Source: CAZKUR01 sp964556005 (GTDB lineage: Bacteria > Bacteroidota > Ignavibacteria > Ignavibacteriales > Ignavibacteriaceae). Taken from it: a stretch of 32,878 bases of DNA. The stretch spans positions 1 through 32,878 of the forward strand of contig CAZKUR010000042.1 in assembly GCA_964556005.1 (NCBI GenBank), read 5' to 3'. Below, piece by piece: positions 24,227 to 32,878 of the stretch (within the stretch, counting starts at the first letter, position 1; every line of letters starts with the position of its first letter). A model generated the notes under the pieces. That model had not been told where the DNA came from. It was given only the letters and a program-made list of their open reading frames with translations, and searched no databases. The position numbers were made by a program, and so were the translations under genes.

Positions 24227-24254
24227 TTTAATCGTAAATGTTTTTAATCGTAAA
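24227..24254. promoter_or_regulatory. Direct repeat upstream of sensor kinase 2
   Basis: TTTAATCGTAAA occurs at 24227-24238 and again at 24243-24254, a 16-bp period, 53-80 bp before the kinase start codon. It may be a tandem binding site for a regulator. It does not resemble the response-regulator palindromes. Confidence 0.35.
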
Positions 24255-24301
24255 CTCATCTATAATTCTTTTTAATAAAAGGCAGGAATTCTGGGTAAGG
24301 A

Positions 24302-25282
24302 CTAAAATAAAGAATTCTTCTCTTCATTATTATTCTTCGTCTTTTTTTGAATTGCCAATGTATTCCTCTCCCAAAAGACATTATCATGATATCCCTGAAT
24401 GCTTTTATCTTTTTCTGCTAAATCCAACCGTTTGTTGGCGAGACAAATATATTCTTCAGATAATTCAACAGCATAAAAGTTTCTTTTTAATTTTTTTGCT
24501 ACTACAGCGGTTGTACCCGAACCGGCAAAAGGATCTAAAATGATATCACCTACATTTGTACTTGCAAGAATTAATTTGGCAATCAACTTCTCAGGCTTTT
24601 GTGTCGGATGATCGGTATTTTCAGGCATGCTCCAAAAAGGTATGGTTATATCCGTCCATAAATTGCCTGGGTGAGTCAATCTAAAATTTCCGGCTTCACT
24701 TTCCTCCCAATCTTTCGGTTTGCCGTTATCTTTATAAGGAGCAATTACTTTTCTTTTTAACTTGATGTTTTCAAGATTGAATGTATATTTATTACTCGCG
24801 GTTGCGAACCAGATATCTTCATGTGAATTTTTGAAATTACTTTTTGCACCGCGGCCTTTTTCCCTTTCCCAGGTTATCCGGTTTCTAATAATTAAATCAT
24901 CCTTAATAGCTTGATAAATGGAAATAGATGTTTTCCAATCACCGCAGATATAAACAGTAGCAGTTTTTTTTAGTGCCGGAAGTAATAACTTAAACCACGA
25001 CTTAAACCATGCAGTATATTTTTCTTCCGAAGTTTTACTAAAGCTGTTGTTATGAAACTGCTTGCTTAAATTATACGGTGGGTCCAAAAATAATAAGTCA
25101 ACGGAATTTGGCGGAATAAATTTATAAGCCTCATAAATATCTCCGTGAAGAATTTTATTCAATACGGCAAAACCGGAAATTCGGGAAATCGATTGAACCT
25201 TACTTAAATAAATTTCCTTTTCCTTGTTTGATAATGTAATTGTTCTATTCCTTGGGGCTCTGTTCATTATCTCAATCTTCAT
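24302..25282 (-). CDS. Beta-class DNA methyltransferase (probably N6-adenine)
   Basis: A site-specific DNA methyltransferase. Motif IV DPPYN comes early (LLFLDPPYNL) and the S-adenosylmethionine-binding motif DPFAGSGTT comes late (ILDPFAGSGTTAVVAKKL), the order of the beta class. HPTQKP lies between them, and WEREKGRGAK and EDIWFAT also match this group. DPPY suggests N6-adenine, though some members modify N4-cytosine. The open frame continues back to 25372, but that 30-residue hydrophobic stretch looks like translated spacer, so I place the start at ATG 25280-25282 (MKIEIMNRAPRN); ATG 25265-25267 is the alternative. No partner nuclease is next to it, so it may be an orphan enzyme, or its partner may be elsewhere. 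Recognition site not determinable by eye. Confidence 0.88.
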   Translation of the reverse strand: MKIEIMNRAPRNRTITLSNKEKEIYLSKVQSISRISGFAVLNKILHGDIYEAYKFIPPNSVDLLFLDPPYNLSKQFHNNSFSKTSEEKYTAWFKSWFKLLLPALKKTATVYICGDWKTSISIYQAIKDDLIIRNRITWEREKGRGAKSNFKNSHEDIWFATASNKYTFNLENIKLKRKVIAPYKDNGKPKDWEESEAGNFRLTHPGNLWTDITIPFWSMPENTDHPTQKPEKLIAKLILASTNVGDIILDPFAGSGTTAVVAKKLKRNFYAVELSEEYICLANKRLDLAEKDKSIQGYHDNVFWERNTLAIQKKTKNNNEEKNSLF

Positions 25283-25436
25283 TGTTAAGAATAGACATAA
25301 ACGTGGAAAAAAATTTTGAAATATATTATAAAAAGTAAGATATATTAAAATGGATTTAAATAAAAATTCCATTTAAAGATTTAAATTTTACTTCGTTTTT
25401 AACGTATTGATATAAAAAGTAGTTTTAAATAAAAAA

Positions 25437-25479
25437 ATCCCCCAGCCACATCCAATTGCTTGGAATGCAGCTGAGGGAT
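25437..25479 (-). terminator. Long hairpin terminator downstream of the 25657-28929 gene
   Basis: ATCCC (25437-25441) pairs with GGGAT (25475-25479), CAGC with GCTG inside it, and TCCAA-TTGC-TTGGA at the tip. On the minus strand GGGGGA is followed by seven T. It lies beyond the assembly gap, so its distance to the T9SS stop codon is not known. Confidence 0.72.
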
Positions 25480-25547
25480 ATGAGAAATTGAAATTAAAAA
25501 AATATTTTATTAAATATTTAAGCAAAAAACAGATGAAATTTTTTGCC

Positions 25548-25647
25548 NNNNNNNNNNNNNNNNNNNNNNNNNNNNNNNNNNNNNNNNNNNNNNNNNNNNN
25601 NNNNNNNNNNNNNNNNNNNNNNNNNNNNNNNNNNNNNNNNNNNNNNN
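25548..25647. other. Assembly gap (100 N) just downstream of a T9SS gene
   Basis: Exactly 100 N, a placeholder. It starts 9 bp past the stop codon at 25657. Unlike the first gap, the flanks show no tandem repeat, so the missing sequence could be a dispersed repeat. Frames drawn across it are meaningless. Confidence 0.9.
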
Positions 25648-25656
25648 AATTCATAT

Positions 25657-28600
25657 TTACTTAATCAGAATCATCTTCTTAACAGACACAAATTTATCGG
25701 TTCTTAATTCGTAGATGTACATTCCGGTGGCAGTGTTCTTTGCGTTCCATTCGTATTGGTATCTTCCGGCCTGCAAAGAAGCATTGACCAACTCAGCAAC
25801 TCTCTGGCCTAAAATATTGTAAATAGATAATTTAACATTTTTTACATTTTCAGGCAGTGAAAATTCAATGGTAGTACTTGGATTGAATGGATTAGGATAA
25901 TTCTGTTCCAACGAATATTTGTCCGGAATGATATTTCCTGATACCATTATTTTATTTATGGATGAATTGCCAACAGAAATCTCTTCTCCGGATTTTACAC
26001 TCATGTTTAATTCTTGTCCCGTGAGATCCTGGAGTTTAATATCAATTCCTTCTGCCTTAACTTTAACCGGATATTTTATCCCGTTCATTTCAATTGTTTG
26101 CATGCTTTTATTTATATCTTCAGCAATCCTTCCGCTGCTGAATCTAATGTCAAACATTCCTGACGGTGGTGGAGGCGGCAGTTCATATAAATTAAGATCC
26201 GTTTCACCATTAACTGCATAGAGAGTAAAACTCCTACCCGCATTATCGGTAATAATTATTTTACCCCAATCATCTTTGAAATATTTTGCAGCCTTAGCGA
26301 TTTTACCAAAAGTACTTGAGATATTAATTTGTCCTGCCCCGGTAAGCTTTATCCAGTATCCGTAGCCGGGAACTAAGTTCGAAGCCGACTGATATCCATC
26401 AGAGTATCCATAAATTAAACTATTTATCAATCCTGGAGGAGTAGTTGTTAATTCCGAAGTTGATGCAGCAATCTCATATCCTCCGATCATGTTCCATCCT
26501 TCCGCAGCATCGATAGGATCATGTGCAACAATTTCAATTCCGCAAGCAGGCCACTCATCACCTGTATTATATTCGTTAACTCCTGAATGTTTCATCCAGT
26601 AGCCTTCACCGGGAGTAGTTGTAGTAACAGCTTGGTATCCGCTGCTGTATGTGTATACGTCTGCAGAAGGATCTTTTCCCGGCCACCAAATATCTACACC
26701 CTGGCCATCCGGGTTTATTCCGGGAACGGATACCATATTCCAGCCGTCGGAAACATCCACTGTTAACTGGAATGTGGTTACGCCTGATCCGGGAATCCAA
26801 GTATCCGCTACTCTGATACCACCAAGAATTAATGCTGCTGCATTTGACGAAGTGCCTTGTCTTAAAGCCATCTTGCCAAGATTTTCTGCATCGTTACCAG
26901 CATCGGTTTGAGTTATAGTTGCATTAGGTTCAGTACCGTTTAATACCGGATTAATCCATAAACTAACTTCATCATCGTCAGCAGTTCCATTATTAAAAGA
27001 ATATTTAAGTACAACCAAATATGTTGCATTTAATGCATAATCAAATGAAGTATAAACGGCGTCAGCATCATTTCTTTTGGCAACACCAAAAGAAAGGTTG
27101 TCATTTCCATCTTTTTTCACAAACACCCTAGCAAGGTAAATGGATGATGAATTTTCCGATCCCAAATGAAAAAAGTAATCACCGTTAGTATGTGCCGAGA
27201 GAATGTTTACCATAAATGAGGCATAAATGCTTCCGGAAGATACATTAGTAAAAGCTCTATTTAAATCTTCGCCGGTAGTCGTCATTGTAACCGATTTGCC
27301 AATTCCTGAATTAATATATCCTGAATAGGATAACGGTGTTTCATTAACCTGTATCGGGTTTGTGCCGTCACCGCTGTGGGCTATCCATCCGTTATCGGTT
27401 AAATTACTTCCTGTGGGGTATTCAAAGTTTTCAGTAAGTGGTAACGATGGTGTGCTCGCATTTGTAATAGAAAATTGCGGTACTGCTCCGTCTGTTTTAT
27501 AATCAATATATAAACCGGAATTTGTATATGGATATATTTTGTAATAGTAAGTTGTATTTGCATACCCGGTGAATACAGCATATTGCACTCCTTGAGCAAT
27601 ATTTTGAACCGATTCAGAATTATCTTCTGGAACGCCGTCTATAGGATCATCTATTGAGCTGAAATCTATTGAGCTTCTTTTTATTAAATAGCCGTCTGGT
27701 TCGGTTCCGCCCGTTGCATCAATCCAGCTAAGATTGTTATAATAATAATCGGGATTGCCGAGAACTACTGCAAATGCGGTAACATGATTTGTTGGTTCAG
27801 GTTTAGTAACAAATCCGCTGCAAGTTACATTTTGAGTTAAAGCACTGCCTCCACTATTAGTTATTAACTCGCCGTCATAGGCGCCGCCTATCAGCCCTGC
27901 TTTAAGTCTAACATATACGGAAGTTGCATCTAACACTCCTCCGGAATAGGCAATGTCTATATTCGAAGTGAAATTACTATTATCGGATGAAACCTCATAG
28001 TTTGTTGAGCCAATAATACTAATGTTTCCGGATTCGGGAGTTAAATCGGTTCCGCTGATATCGTAGCTTTGCGATACCGATGGGCCGCTGCCCTCCAAAT
28101 ATGTAAAACCGGATAAAGATGATGGAGACACACTTATAGCCGGAGTAAACGCATCCGGGAAAATTGCAGTCCAGTTAGTTCCGATTCTGATTCCATCAAT
28201 CGACGCATTTGGTGTACCTGCATTGCCTTGTCTAACTGCAAAACGACCAACTTCATTTAAATCCGATGCGGATGTTTGAATTAAGTCTGCTGCAGGCTGA
28301 GCACCATCAACCGGAGGATTAATCCAAAGTGATGCTATATCATTATCAGATCCTGTTATTATCTGGTAACTAACAACAATGAGATAAGTTGTACCGATAT
28401 CCAAATCAGTGTTATACCAAACAGCATCAGTAATTGATGAACTTGCAATTAATCCGACTTGAAAAGTATTAACAACCGTACCTAATTTTATGCATACCCT
28501 GGCTCTTAAAATTGTTGTGCTTGTACTTGATAGGTAACCGATAAAATAATCGCCATCACTACTACTGTTATCAGCTAACCCTGTTGTATTTGCAACATTT

Positions 28601-28929
28601 ACCAGAAATCCTGCATAGGTAGTTGTACCTTCTCCTTGCGGGGAAAATTCCGTATAAGCATCCTCAGCAGAAGTGCTGACTGAAATTATATCTATTTTAT
28701 TTTGTAATCCTGATGAAGGATAGCCTGAGTAAGATAAGCTGCCTTCAGAAACCTGTATGAGATTTTCGTTTCCTGAAATGTTGACCCATGCCCCGTTGCT
28801 TACCGAAGTAAGATCTCCTATATCGTAGTCAAAGTTCTCATCAATCAGCAATTGCTGTGAATAAACATTAGAGTTAAATGCAAAAATTATTATCAAGACA
28901 AAAAATGTAAAGAGAGTATTTCTTAGCAT
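25657..28929 (-). CDS. Large T9SS-exported multidomain protein
   Basis: A 1090-residue secreted protein with signal peptide MLRNTLFTFFVLIIIFAFNS (cleaved near VYSQ). Two related LamG-like sandwich modules occur: about 26-250 (LLIDENFDYDIGDLTS, LSYSGYPSSG, ASLWINPP) and about 500-715 (LPLTENFEYPTGSNLTDNG, LSYSGYINSG, VSLWINPV). Between them are a beta-sandwich module (SGFTYLEGSGPSVSQSYDIS) and an Fn3-like part. A tandem GWNMVSVPG / GEGYWMKHSG and GWNMIGGYE / GYGYWIKLTG repeat follows at about 725-890. The type A sorting domain ends it (LEQNYPNPFNPSTTIEFSLP, ending VSVKKMILIK). The tail is of a different subtype from the four T9SS genes to the left. AGGAGGGG lies just before the ATG. It starts 89 bp after the gene at 29019-31568 and is probably in the same operon. 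Carbohydrate or surface binding is plausible but unproven. Confidence 0.88.
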   Translation of the reverse strand: MLRNTLFTFFVLIIIFAFNSNVYSQQLLIDENFDYDIGDLTSVSNGAWVNISGNENLIQVSEGSLSYSGYPSSGLQNKIDIISVSTSAEDAYTEFSPQGEGTTTYAGFLVNVANTTGLADNSSSDGDYFIGYLSSTSTTILRARVCIKLGTVVNTFQVGLIASSSITDAVWYNTDLDIGTTYLIVVSYQIITGSDNDIASLWINPPVDGAQPAADLIQTSASDLNEVGRFAVRQGNAGTPNASIDGIRIGTNWTAIFPDAFTPAISVSPSSLSGFTYLEGSGPSVSQSYDISGTDLTPESGNISIIGSTNYEVSSDNSNFTSNIDIAYSGGVLDATSVYVRLKAGLIGGAYDGELITNSGGSALTQNVTCSGFVTKPEPTNHVTAFAVVLGNPDYYYNNLSWIDATGGTEPDGYLIKRSSIDFSSIDDPIDGVPEDNSESVQNIAQGVQYAVFTGYANTTYYYKIYPYTNSGLYIDYKTDGAVPQFSITNASTPSLPLTENFEYPTGSNLTDNGWIAHSGDGTNPIQVNETPLSYSGYINSGIGKSVTMTTTGEDLNRAFTNVSSGSIYASFMVNILSAHTNGDYFFHLGSENSSSIYLARVFVKKDGNDNLSFGVAKRNDADAVYTSFDYALNATYLVVLKYSFNNGTADDDEVSLWINPVLNGTEPNATITQTDAGNDAENLGKMALRQGTSSNAAALILGGIRVADTWIPGSGVTTFQLTVDVSDGWNMVSVPGINPDGQGVDIWWPGKDPSADVYTYSSGYQAVTTTTPGEGYWMKHSGVNEYNTGDEWPACGIEIVAHDPIDAAEGWNMIGGYEIAASTSELTTTPPGLINSLIYGYSDGYQSASNLVPGYGYWIKLTGAGQINISSTFGKIAKAAKYFKDDWGKIIITDNAGRSFTLYAVNGETDLNLYELPPPPPSGMFDIRFSSGRIAEDINKSMQTIEMNGIKYPVKVKAEGIDIKLQDLTGQELNMSVKSGEEISVGNSSINKIMVSGNIIPDKYSLEQNYPNPFNPSTTIEFSLPENVKNVKLSIYNILGQRVAELVNASLQAGRYQYEWNAKNTATGMYIYELRTDKFVSVKKMILIK

Positions 28930-29018
28930 TATCCCCTCCTATCTTGGTTTTTAATTTATTATTTGTTTTCATGATTTCTTTTTAATTTTTCATTTTAATA
29001 AAATGATAGAGCCAGAAA

Positions 29019-31568
29019 TTATTTCAAAAGGATCATTTTCTTTGATTGGATATAATCTCCAGCCGTCATCCTGTAGATATATGCTCCTGAACTCATTTTA
29101 GTTCCTTCATTATTTAAACCATCCCAGGTAACCGAATATGTTCCTCTCAATACCTGTTGAGCAAACAAGGCTCTTACCTCTTGCCCAAGCATATTGTAAA
29201 TCGTAATTGTTACGTTGGTAGTTTTCGGTACCTGAAATTCAACTGTAGTAACTGGGTTAAATGGATTAGGATAATTCTGATATAATATATAATCAAGCGG
29301 TAATGCCGGCGGATTTCCATTAATAATTTCAAATTCTACATTTTGTACTTTCTGTTTATTATTATCAATTAGGATGAGGTTTTTCAATGAAATATTTTCC
29401 GGTTTCGAAATTCGGAACGGCATATCAGCTAAAAAGTTTTTGCCTGATTGTACGTATTTTTTTGCAAGGCGATCATAAAGAAGAGTTCTCAGAATTTCAC
29501 CTGTTTGCAAATAAAACCCCTGACCGAGATCGGTATTTATTGTCATATTGGATGGGTTGCTGCTTACATTATCAAATTCAATTTGCACAGCACGAATATC
29601 GATCTTGGAATCTAAATAAGATGAAATTCCCTCGCTATTAATATAAAACGAAGCTTTAACGTCGGCATCACTTGCAACTTTTGTCATTCCTGAAAAGATA
29701 CAGCCGTTTATGTTAGTACCATCAGGATATTCACCGGTAAGAATAATATTTTGTATTAATGACATATCCTGTACATTAACAACACCATCAGAATTGGGAG
29801 TTGGCGTTCCGGGTGTCCATGGTGCAATATCTGCTCTTGTGAAAGCATCGCCGGTTAATGTATCTCTATGTACGATATGATCAACCACCATTATAAGGTC
29901 GAGAATGTCAAGACATCCGTCTCCGTTTATATCGCCTACAGACAGCACACTGTTTTGTGCTATTACAGTTAAGTCATCAGTAGAAGGCGTTATATCAATC
30001 GAAGTCCCGATAGGTGTGCTTGCCTCTGCATCGGTTATCTTTATTGATGATTTTGAGCTATCTTGTAAAGCTGGTAAGTTTGCTATCCGGTAAGAGATTT
30101 CTAAAAGATCATCATAATCTCCTTCAACTAAACCGCTCTGATCAAGAGAATACAATAAAACAAAAATTGTATCAATAGAGGCTCCATTCGGAGTTATAGG
30201 TCCTCTGATTACATTAATATCTAAAATCCAATTAGCATCATTCACAGAATTTCCTTTTTCAATCTTCTCGAAAGTTAAAATATTATTATCATCGTTTTCC
30301 GCGTTTACCAGTAAAGTGAATTGAATTGCATTGATAACGGTCCCGCCAAAATTCACACCTTTTAATTGCATAGTTTCGGTATATGAATCATCTTCAGGAT
30401 GATGCACAACCACATTTTCGAAAACCAAACCATGTACATCAGGCGGGATATAACCCATACCTGATAAGTCGACATTGTGCGGTGAGCCGGGTGCATCATC
30501 GCTAAATATTAGTGTTCCAGTATAAGGTCCGTTTGCTGTTGGCTCAAACGTTACATTAAATACCTGGTTATTTCCGGCTGGAATTGTTGCTGATGTCGGG
30601 ATAACTGAGAATCCGTCTTCACTAATTGAAGCACTTGAAATATTTAATGTATTTGTTGCCCCGGTGTTTGTCACAGTTACCGGACGGTCTGAAGATGAGC
30701 CGACAGCTACATTGCCAAAATCTAATGAAGAAGGAGATACATTAAATACAGGCCCGGCATCGAGACTTACACCCTGAACTGAATACGAAGCTGGCGAACC
30801 AGTTGCATTGTGTGTGAACAATAAAGTTGCATTTTGAGCACCAGCAGTCGTGGGTGTAAATGATATATCAAATACCTGATTATTGCCCTGCGTTATGGTT
30901 ATCGGGAATGCATTTGGTGCAAATGTAAACTGAGCATCCGAAGAAGTAATATTAGATATCTCTAAATCGGCATCTCCGGTGTTGCTTACTGTTGCCTGCA
31001 AAGTTGAACTGTTTCCAACTGCGACGGAACCAAAATCCAAGGAGGGAGGAGCGATAGAAAATACAGGAGCAGGTCCCGATGGTCCGATATTAACATAATC
31101 GATTTCGACTTGTACGTTATTAGTTAATGGGTCGGTTATTTCTAAGCTTCCGGTTCCTGAGAAAGAAACGCTACCAATAGTACTGGATGAAATTATTTCG
31201 GGTGGAAGATCCCAACTTATAGTTATAGGATAATCTATTGACTGAAATTTTATCACGTGCGATTTATGTCCTGTAAATGGAAATGATAGCGGATCAGGTG
31301 CGCGGTAGTCTTTAAATGATGATAAAGCACCATTAAATGGCGGCAGCCACCATCTTGCATCAAAGGCATTTCCAGGAGGTTGAGGAGGAAGATCACTTTC
31401 ATCAAGTAGGGGATCAAGTCCATCTGTTGCAGTTAAATCCAGGCCGAAGTTCAACATCTGAATTTTGCCTGCATTGTCGGTCACTGTTATTTGTAAATTT
31501 ACAGTTTGACCGAAAGCGAAAGTGACAAACAGCAGCACGGCTGAGAAAATTAAATAAATTTTATTCAT
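29019..31568 (-). CDS. T9SS-exported protein with Hydin-like and dockerin-type domains
   Basis: An 849-residue secreted protein. The signal peptide is MNKIYLIFSAVLLFVTFAFG. Two choice-of-anchor D/Hydin-like modules occur at about 180-275 (PPSLDFGSVAVGNSSTLQAT) and 280-375 (PSSLDFGNVAVGSSSDRPVT). A cohesin-like or beta-sandwich segment follows, then a dockerin type I-like pair of calcium loops (GDINGDGCLDILDLIMVVDH and PNSDGVVNVQDMSLIQNIIL) at about 540-610, and a FlgD-like type A sorting domain (LYQNYPNPFNPVTTVEFQVP, ending IQSKKMILLK). An upstream ATG (31580) is in frame, but GAGG sits 7 bases before the ATG at 31566-31568, which is the better start. Dockerins normally dock enzymes to cohesins; pairing one with a T9SS tail suggests a surface complex, but no cohesin gene is identified here. 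Confidence 0.88.
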   Translation of the reverse strand: MNKIYLIFSAVLLFVTFAFGQTVNLQITVTDNAGKIQMLNFGLDLTATDGLDPLLDESDLPPQPPGNAFDARWWLPPFNGALSSFKDYRAPDPLSFPFTGHKSHVIKFQSIDYPITISWDLPPEIISSSTIGSVSFSGTGSLEITDPLTNNVQVEIDYVNIGPSGPAPVFSIAPPSLDFGSVAVGNSSTLQATVSNTGDADLEISNITSSDAQFTFAPNAFPITITQGNNQVFDISFTPTTAGAQNATLLFTHNATGSPASYSVQGVSLDAGPVFNVSPSSLDFGNVAVGSSSDRPVTVTNTGATNTLNISSASISEDGFSVIPTSATIPAGNNQVFNVTFEPTANGPYTGTLIFSDDAPGSPHNVDLSGMGYIPPDVHGLVFENVVVHHPEDDSYTETMQLKGVNFGGTVINAIQFTLLVNAENDDNNILTFEKIEKGNSVNDANWILDINVIRGPITPNGASIDTIFVLLYSLDQSGLVEGDYDDLLEISYRIANLPALQDSSKSSIKITDAEASTPIGTSIDITPSTDDLTVIAQNSVLSVGDINGDGCLDILDLIMVVDHIVHRDTLTGDAFTRADIAPWTPGTPTPNSDGVVNVQDMSLIQNIILTGEYPDGTNINGCIFSGMTKVASDADVKASFYINSEGISSYLDSKIDIRAVQIEFDNVSSNPSNMTINTDLGQGFYLQTGEILRTLLYDRLAKKYVQSGKNFLADMPFRISKPENISLKNLILIDNNKQKVQNVEFEIINGNPPALPLDYILYQNYPNPFNPVTTVEFQVPKTTNVTITIYNMLGQEVRALFAQQVLRGTYSVTWDGLNNEGTKMSSGAYIYRMTAGDYIQSKKMILLK

Positions 31569-31987
31569 AATTAACCTCATTTATTTAAAATTTAGTTTAT
31601 TCATTAAAGGGAATGTCTTCGAATAATAATTGAAGATGTCTTAACTATTTTTCATTATGATCCATTTTAACCGCGATTTAAATTCTTTGATTTTTATTAA
31701 ATTGTTTTGTGGAATTGGAATCAAAGTGAAAAGAAAGCAAGTTGGAATAATTTGAGCATATTTCGGCATAGCATCTCCTAATTATAATCCATTTATTTTT
31801 TTTATTGAAGTGTTAATGCTTTACAGTTCCCGGCAGGTAGAATCCCCCTGTAAAGCTTTAAAAGGGAAAGATGAGCGGATGCCTCACTCTCTTAACAATA
31901 CTCTTATATCTTATTTTAAAGAGTATATTAATTTTATGGCCGGTATAATTAATCGGAACTAGAATATTATTTAAAATAAACTTTAAC

Positions 31988-32026
31988 AAGTGAATAGAAA
32001 TCACTTCCTCGGCTTTTAACAAAGCC
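31988..32026. other. Two adjacent hairpins in non-coding DNA
   Basis: AAGTGA (31988-31993) pairs with TCACTT (32001-32006), and four bases later GGCTTT (32011-32016) pairs with AAAGCC (32021-32026). Stems are 6 bp each with short loops. This could be part of a leader RNA or small RNA, or chance. Confidence 0.25.
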
Positions 32027-32100
32027 AATTTATTTGAATTTAATTTTATTTTATGGTGCGCCCCTCACCGAAGAAGAAAATATTTGAGGAACCCCTGAAG

Positions 32101-32130
32101 TGACGACTTTATGAATTCGTCATTTTATTA
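32101..32130 (+). terminator. Weak hairpin with T-rich end
   Basis: TGACGA (32101-32106) pairs with TCGTCA (32117-32122), followed by TTTTATTATT on the plus strand. No plus-strand gene ends here. It might end an unrecognised small transcript. Confidence 0.3.
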
Positions 32131-32601
32131 TTCTAAATTAAAAATATTTTCAAAGAAGTCAAAAAAATATTTATAAAAATTTTTTTATTCTTTTAAATAA
32201 TTCAATCCGATTTTTTTCAGCACTTAAGGCTTTACTTTAACTGTATCGATTTAGTTTTTATTATGTTTAAAATTAAATCGAAGTGAGGTATCCTACTATG
32301 CTTAATAAAATATTAAAATATATTTAACATTTATTAAATATTAAGAATAAAATAATTTTTATTCTATAAATTGTTGGTGGAATCTTTTTAAAGAAAGTAA
32401 TTTAATGTTAAGTTGATTTATTCTGATGAAGCGCAATTAAGAAAAATTAATCGCAGTGTATTTAAATGATTTTTGATAACAAGAAGTGGGGAAAATTTGA
32501 AGTAACCAATTTGATAAGTTACATAAAGCAACATCCTATGTAATATTTAATTATAATATTTTTAAAGTCACCAGTTACAAATTTTATATGATGAACATCA
32601 G

Positions 32602-32878
32602 TGGAGGTGGCGGGAGTCGAACCCGCGTCCGAAGTCAAGCATCATAGAACGTCTACACACATAGTCTGTTTTTGTTTAACTTAAAGCTACCAAACAGACA
32701 AGGGTCACTTTAAGCCTGCTCATTAAAGTTTCGCTTCACCTATAAGAGCGATAGGCTCGGCTATCGTACCTAAACGACGCTCTTCCTAATCCCGGCACGA
32801 GAAGATTAAGAGAACGGCTGCTTTATTTTATTAAGCAGCTAAGGCGTAATTATATTCGCCAGTTATTATTTTATTCCC
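32602..32878 (-). ncRNA. ssrA: tmRNA (transfer-messenger RNA), 3' part, cut by window edge
   Basis: The minus strand ends in a tRNA-like T arm (GCGGG-TTCGACT-CCCGC) followed by CACCTCC and a discriminator A at 32602. The next genomic bases are CTG, so the 3' CCA is not encoded. Before it lie the pseudoknot-rich stretch and, at the window edge, the tag reading frame GNKIITGEYNYALAA followed by two TAA stops (32828-32833). The ALAA end is the degradation signal that tmRNA adds to proteins from stalled ribosomes. The 5' tRNA half, the resume codon and the first part of the tag lie beyond the window. tmRNA works with SmpB on stalled ribosomes. Confidence 0.95.

Larger units (their letters stand above)
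31569..32601. other. AT-rich non-coding region
   Basis: About 1 kb without a supported gene. It should hold the promoter of the 31568 gene. Visible hairpins are AAGTGA..TCACTT and GGCTTT-TAAC-AAAGCC at 31988-32026, TGACGA..TCGTCA with a T-rich end at 32101-32130, and TTACATA..TATGTAA at 32519-32543. None is convincingly tied to a gene. Confidence 0.55.

Noticed and set aside
25283..25372. Thirty extra N-terminal residues of the methyltransferase (MEFLFKSILIYLTFYNIFQN...)
   Set aside because: Hydrophobic, AT-rich translated spacer not expected in a cytoplasmic methyltransferase; ATG at 25282 is a better start.
25388..25654. 88-residue frame crossing the second N gap
   Set aside because: It includes the placeholder N and the terminator hairpin; not a real gene.
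31569..31580. Upstream ATG of the dockerin-containing T9SS gene
   Set aside because: The GAGG ribosome binding site lies between the two ATG codons, at the right distance for the second one.
32051..32101. Short plus-strand peptide MVRPSPKKKIFEEPLK
   Set aside because: Only 16 residues, with no clear ribosome binding site or homologue known to me.

Overview
The window looks like a chromosomal scaffold from an Ignavibacteria-type member of the Bacteroidota/Chlorobi group. The evidence is low GC content, six large secreted proteins that end in a type IX secretion (T9SS) type A sorting domain of the N-Y-P-N-P-F-N-P kind, two periplasmic-propeller (Reg_prop/Y_Y_Y) sensor kinases, and a tmRNA tag ending in ALAA. 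Nearly all large genes are on the minus strand. Two runs of 100 N (1666-1765 and 25548-25647) are scaffold gaps of arbitrary length; the first lies inside a 123-bp tandem repeat of one gene.

Layout. 1-274: frameshifted N-terminal end of a type I restriction R subunit. 734-7290 (minus): module 1, consisting of a sensor kinase, a LuxR-type response regulator and a T9SS-exported Ycf48-like propeller protein. 8029-10368: a redox-type cassette with a Crp/Fnr regulator and a small CXXC thioredoxin-fold protein (plus strand), then a DUF302 protein and a membrane protein (minus strand). 10369-11347: a decayed stretch with a relic of a third propeller sensor. 11348-12394 (plus): a protein made only of seven 48-residue Myb/SANT-like helix-turn-helix repeats. 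12449-17261 (minus): two more T9SS cargo proteins (FG-GAP/VCBS repeats; NxxGxxAF repeats). 17534-24174 (minus): module 2, a paralogous kinase, response regulator and T9SS BNR-propeller protein. 24302-25282: a beta-class DNA methyltransferase. 25657-31568 (minus): two large T9SS cargo proteins, one with Hydin-like and dockerin domains. 31569-32601: AT-rich non-coding DNA. 32602-32878: 3' part of tmRNA (ssrA).

Main observation. The two kinase/regulator/propeller modules share a regulatory layout. In each, one palindrome lies about 60 bp before the response-regulator gene, at the kinase/regulator junction, and a second copy lies about 77-86 bp before the T9SS propeller gene. The palindrome differs between modules: TCACCC-N4-GGGTGA in module 1 and AACTACG-N6-CGTAGTT in module 2. 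This suggests two duplicated, insulated circuits in which a periplasmic sensor drives its own regulator and one exported propeller protein. A separate pair of TGTC-N8-GACA palindromes lies upstream of the thioredoxin-like gene and the DUF302 gene, and is a candidate regulon of the neighbouring Crp/Fnr protein.

Other patterns. Four T9SS genes share a nearly identical 3' cassette. Each carries a different-length heptanucleotide microsatellite at the same internal site. Four members of a near-identical hairpin terminator family sit at or near the ends of these four genes. Functions are inferred from motifs read by eye; no database search was run.
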